Assembly (NCBI RefSeq): GCF_022179405.1
Contig: NZ_BPQT01000007.1
Coordinates: 48,880-112,879, forward strand
Reading direction: 5' to 3'
Length of the DNA stretch: 64,000 nt
DNA from: Methylobacterium marchantiae
GTDB taxonomy: Bacteria; Pseudomonadota; Alphaproteobacteria; Rhizobiales; Beijerinckiaceae
The notes under the pieces are model-generated. The model was not told the DNA's origin and searched no databases. It worked only from the letters and a program-made list of their open reading frames with translations. The position numbers were made by a program, and so were the translations under genes. This document shows positions 63,901 to 64,000 of the stretch, piece by piece. The stretch's first letter is position 1; the number at the start of each line of letters is the position of its first letter.

Positions 63901-64000
63901 TGACCTTGCCCCCTGGATTGTCCTCGTTCTGAAGCTAGGGTCCGTCGATCAGGAGACGGACGATGAAGAAGAGCCGGTTCAGTGAAGAGCAGATCATCGG
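63901..64000 (+). mobile_element. IS3-family element (IS407-like), left end
   Basis: Begins TGACCTTGCCCCCTGGATTG, an inverted-repeat-like end, exactly where the beta-lactamase reading breaks. A ribosome site (GGAGACGG) leads to orfA at 63963, whose product starts MKKSRFSEEQIIG, typical of IS407-group IS3 transposase subunit A. The element continues beyond the window. Confidence 0.8.
63963..64000 (+). CDS. IS3-family transposase OrfA, N-terminus (cut by window edge)
   Basis: Only MKKSRFSEEQII is visible. It is the standard start of the helix-turn-helix subunit of IS407-type IS3 elements. It inserts into the beta-lactamase gene in the same orientation. Confidence 0.75.
   Translation, partial: MKKSRFSEEQII

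Overview
The window is chromosomal DNA of a GC-rich alphaproteobacterium. Gene content and protein style point to Methylobacterium or a close relative in Hyphomicrobiales: a quinoprotein-associated redox locus, an oxalate/formate antiporter, a PQQ-type sugar dehydrogenase, a UbiK/YbjN/ProC block and a typical alphaproteobacterial dcw cluster. The genus is inferred from my recognition of these families, not from a database search.

Layout. (1) 1-7580, minus strand: the division and cell-wall cluster ftsW-murG-murC-[DUF559 nuclease]-murB-ddl-ftsQ-ftsA. The nuclease gene between murC and murB reads through a palindromic repeat element. (2) 8079-11451: a frameshifted chemoreceptor, two paralogous small Cys-rich secreted proteins and a CobW/COG0523 GTPase. 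(3) 11505-15960: a TetR regulator divergent from a five-gene periplasmic set (metallo-beta-lactamase-fold hydrolase, SoxYZ-like carrier, CXXCW rhodanese, thioredoxin, CcdA) that matches the quinoprotein relay families, but with no dehydrogenase next to it. (4) 16303-24737: panB, an OFA-type antiporter with a small two-helix neighbour, a TonB siderophore receptor with a PepSY reductase-like membrane protein, Ada and tRNA-Gly. (5) 24770-31397: a GNAT enzyme and PaiB, a divergent MocR-type regulator, a 23-nt tandem repeat, a decayed O-acetylhomoserine sulfhydrylase gene, a K+ channel with a zinc ribbon, and NhaA.

(6) 31716-33187: a molybdate locus in which ModE (DNA-binding part only) and a one-domain molbindin are separate genes, with a good ModE box between modA and modE. 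(7) 33234-37217: a decaying accessory stretch with a serralysin-like remnant, a GntR/PfkB pair, a frameshifted gene, IS3 and integrase remnants, ending at tRNA-Leu. (8) 37321-49378: leuC, a 2-hydroxyacid dehydrogenase, a two-domain AprI-type protease inhibitor, trhO, slyX, a membrane/spermidine-synthase fusion, a TAXI protein, recX, and a radical-SAM plus UdgX DNA-repair pair. (9) 49380-55826: a YbaL-type antiporter, a YihY protein, a conspicuously AT-rich lipoprotein gene, a sugar dehydrogenase and a MntA/HepT module. (10) 55870-64000: polA, a GIY-YIG gene tightly flanked by palindromic repeats, a DUF4142 protein, a TetR regulator, proC, a YbjN protein, ubiK, and a class A beta-lactamase gene cut by an IS3-family element at the right edge.

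The most unusual patterns are two small single-domain nuclease genes (DUF559 and GIY-YIG), each embedded in palindromic repeats, the split ModE/Mop arrangement, and the stand-alone quinoprotein-relay and thiol-reduction locus.
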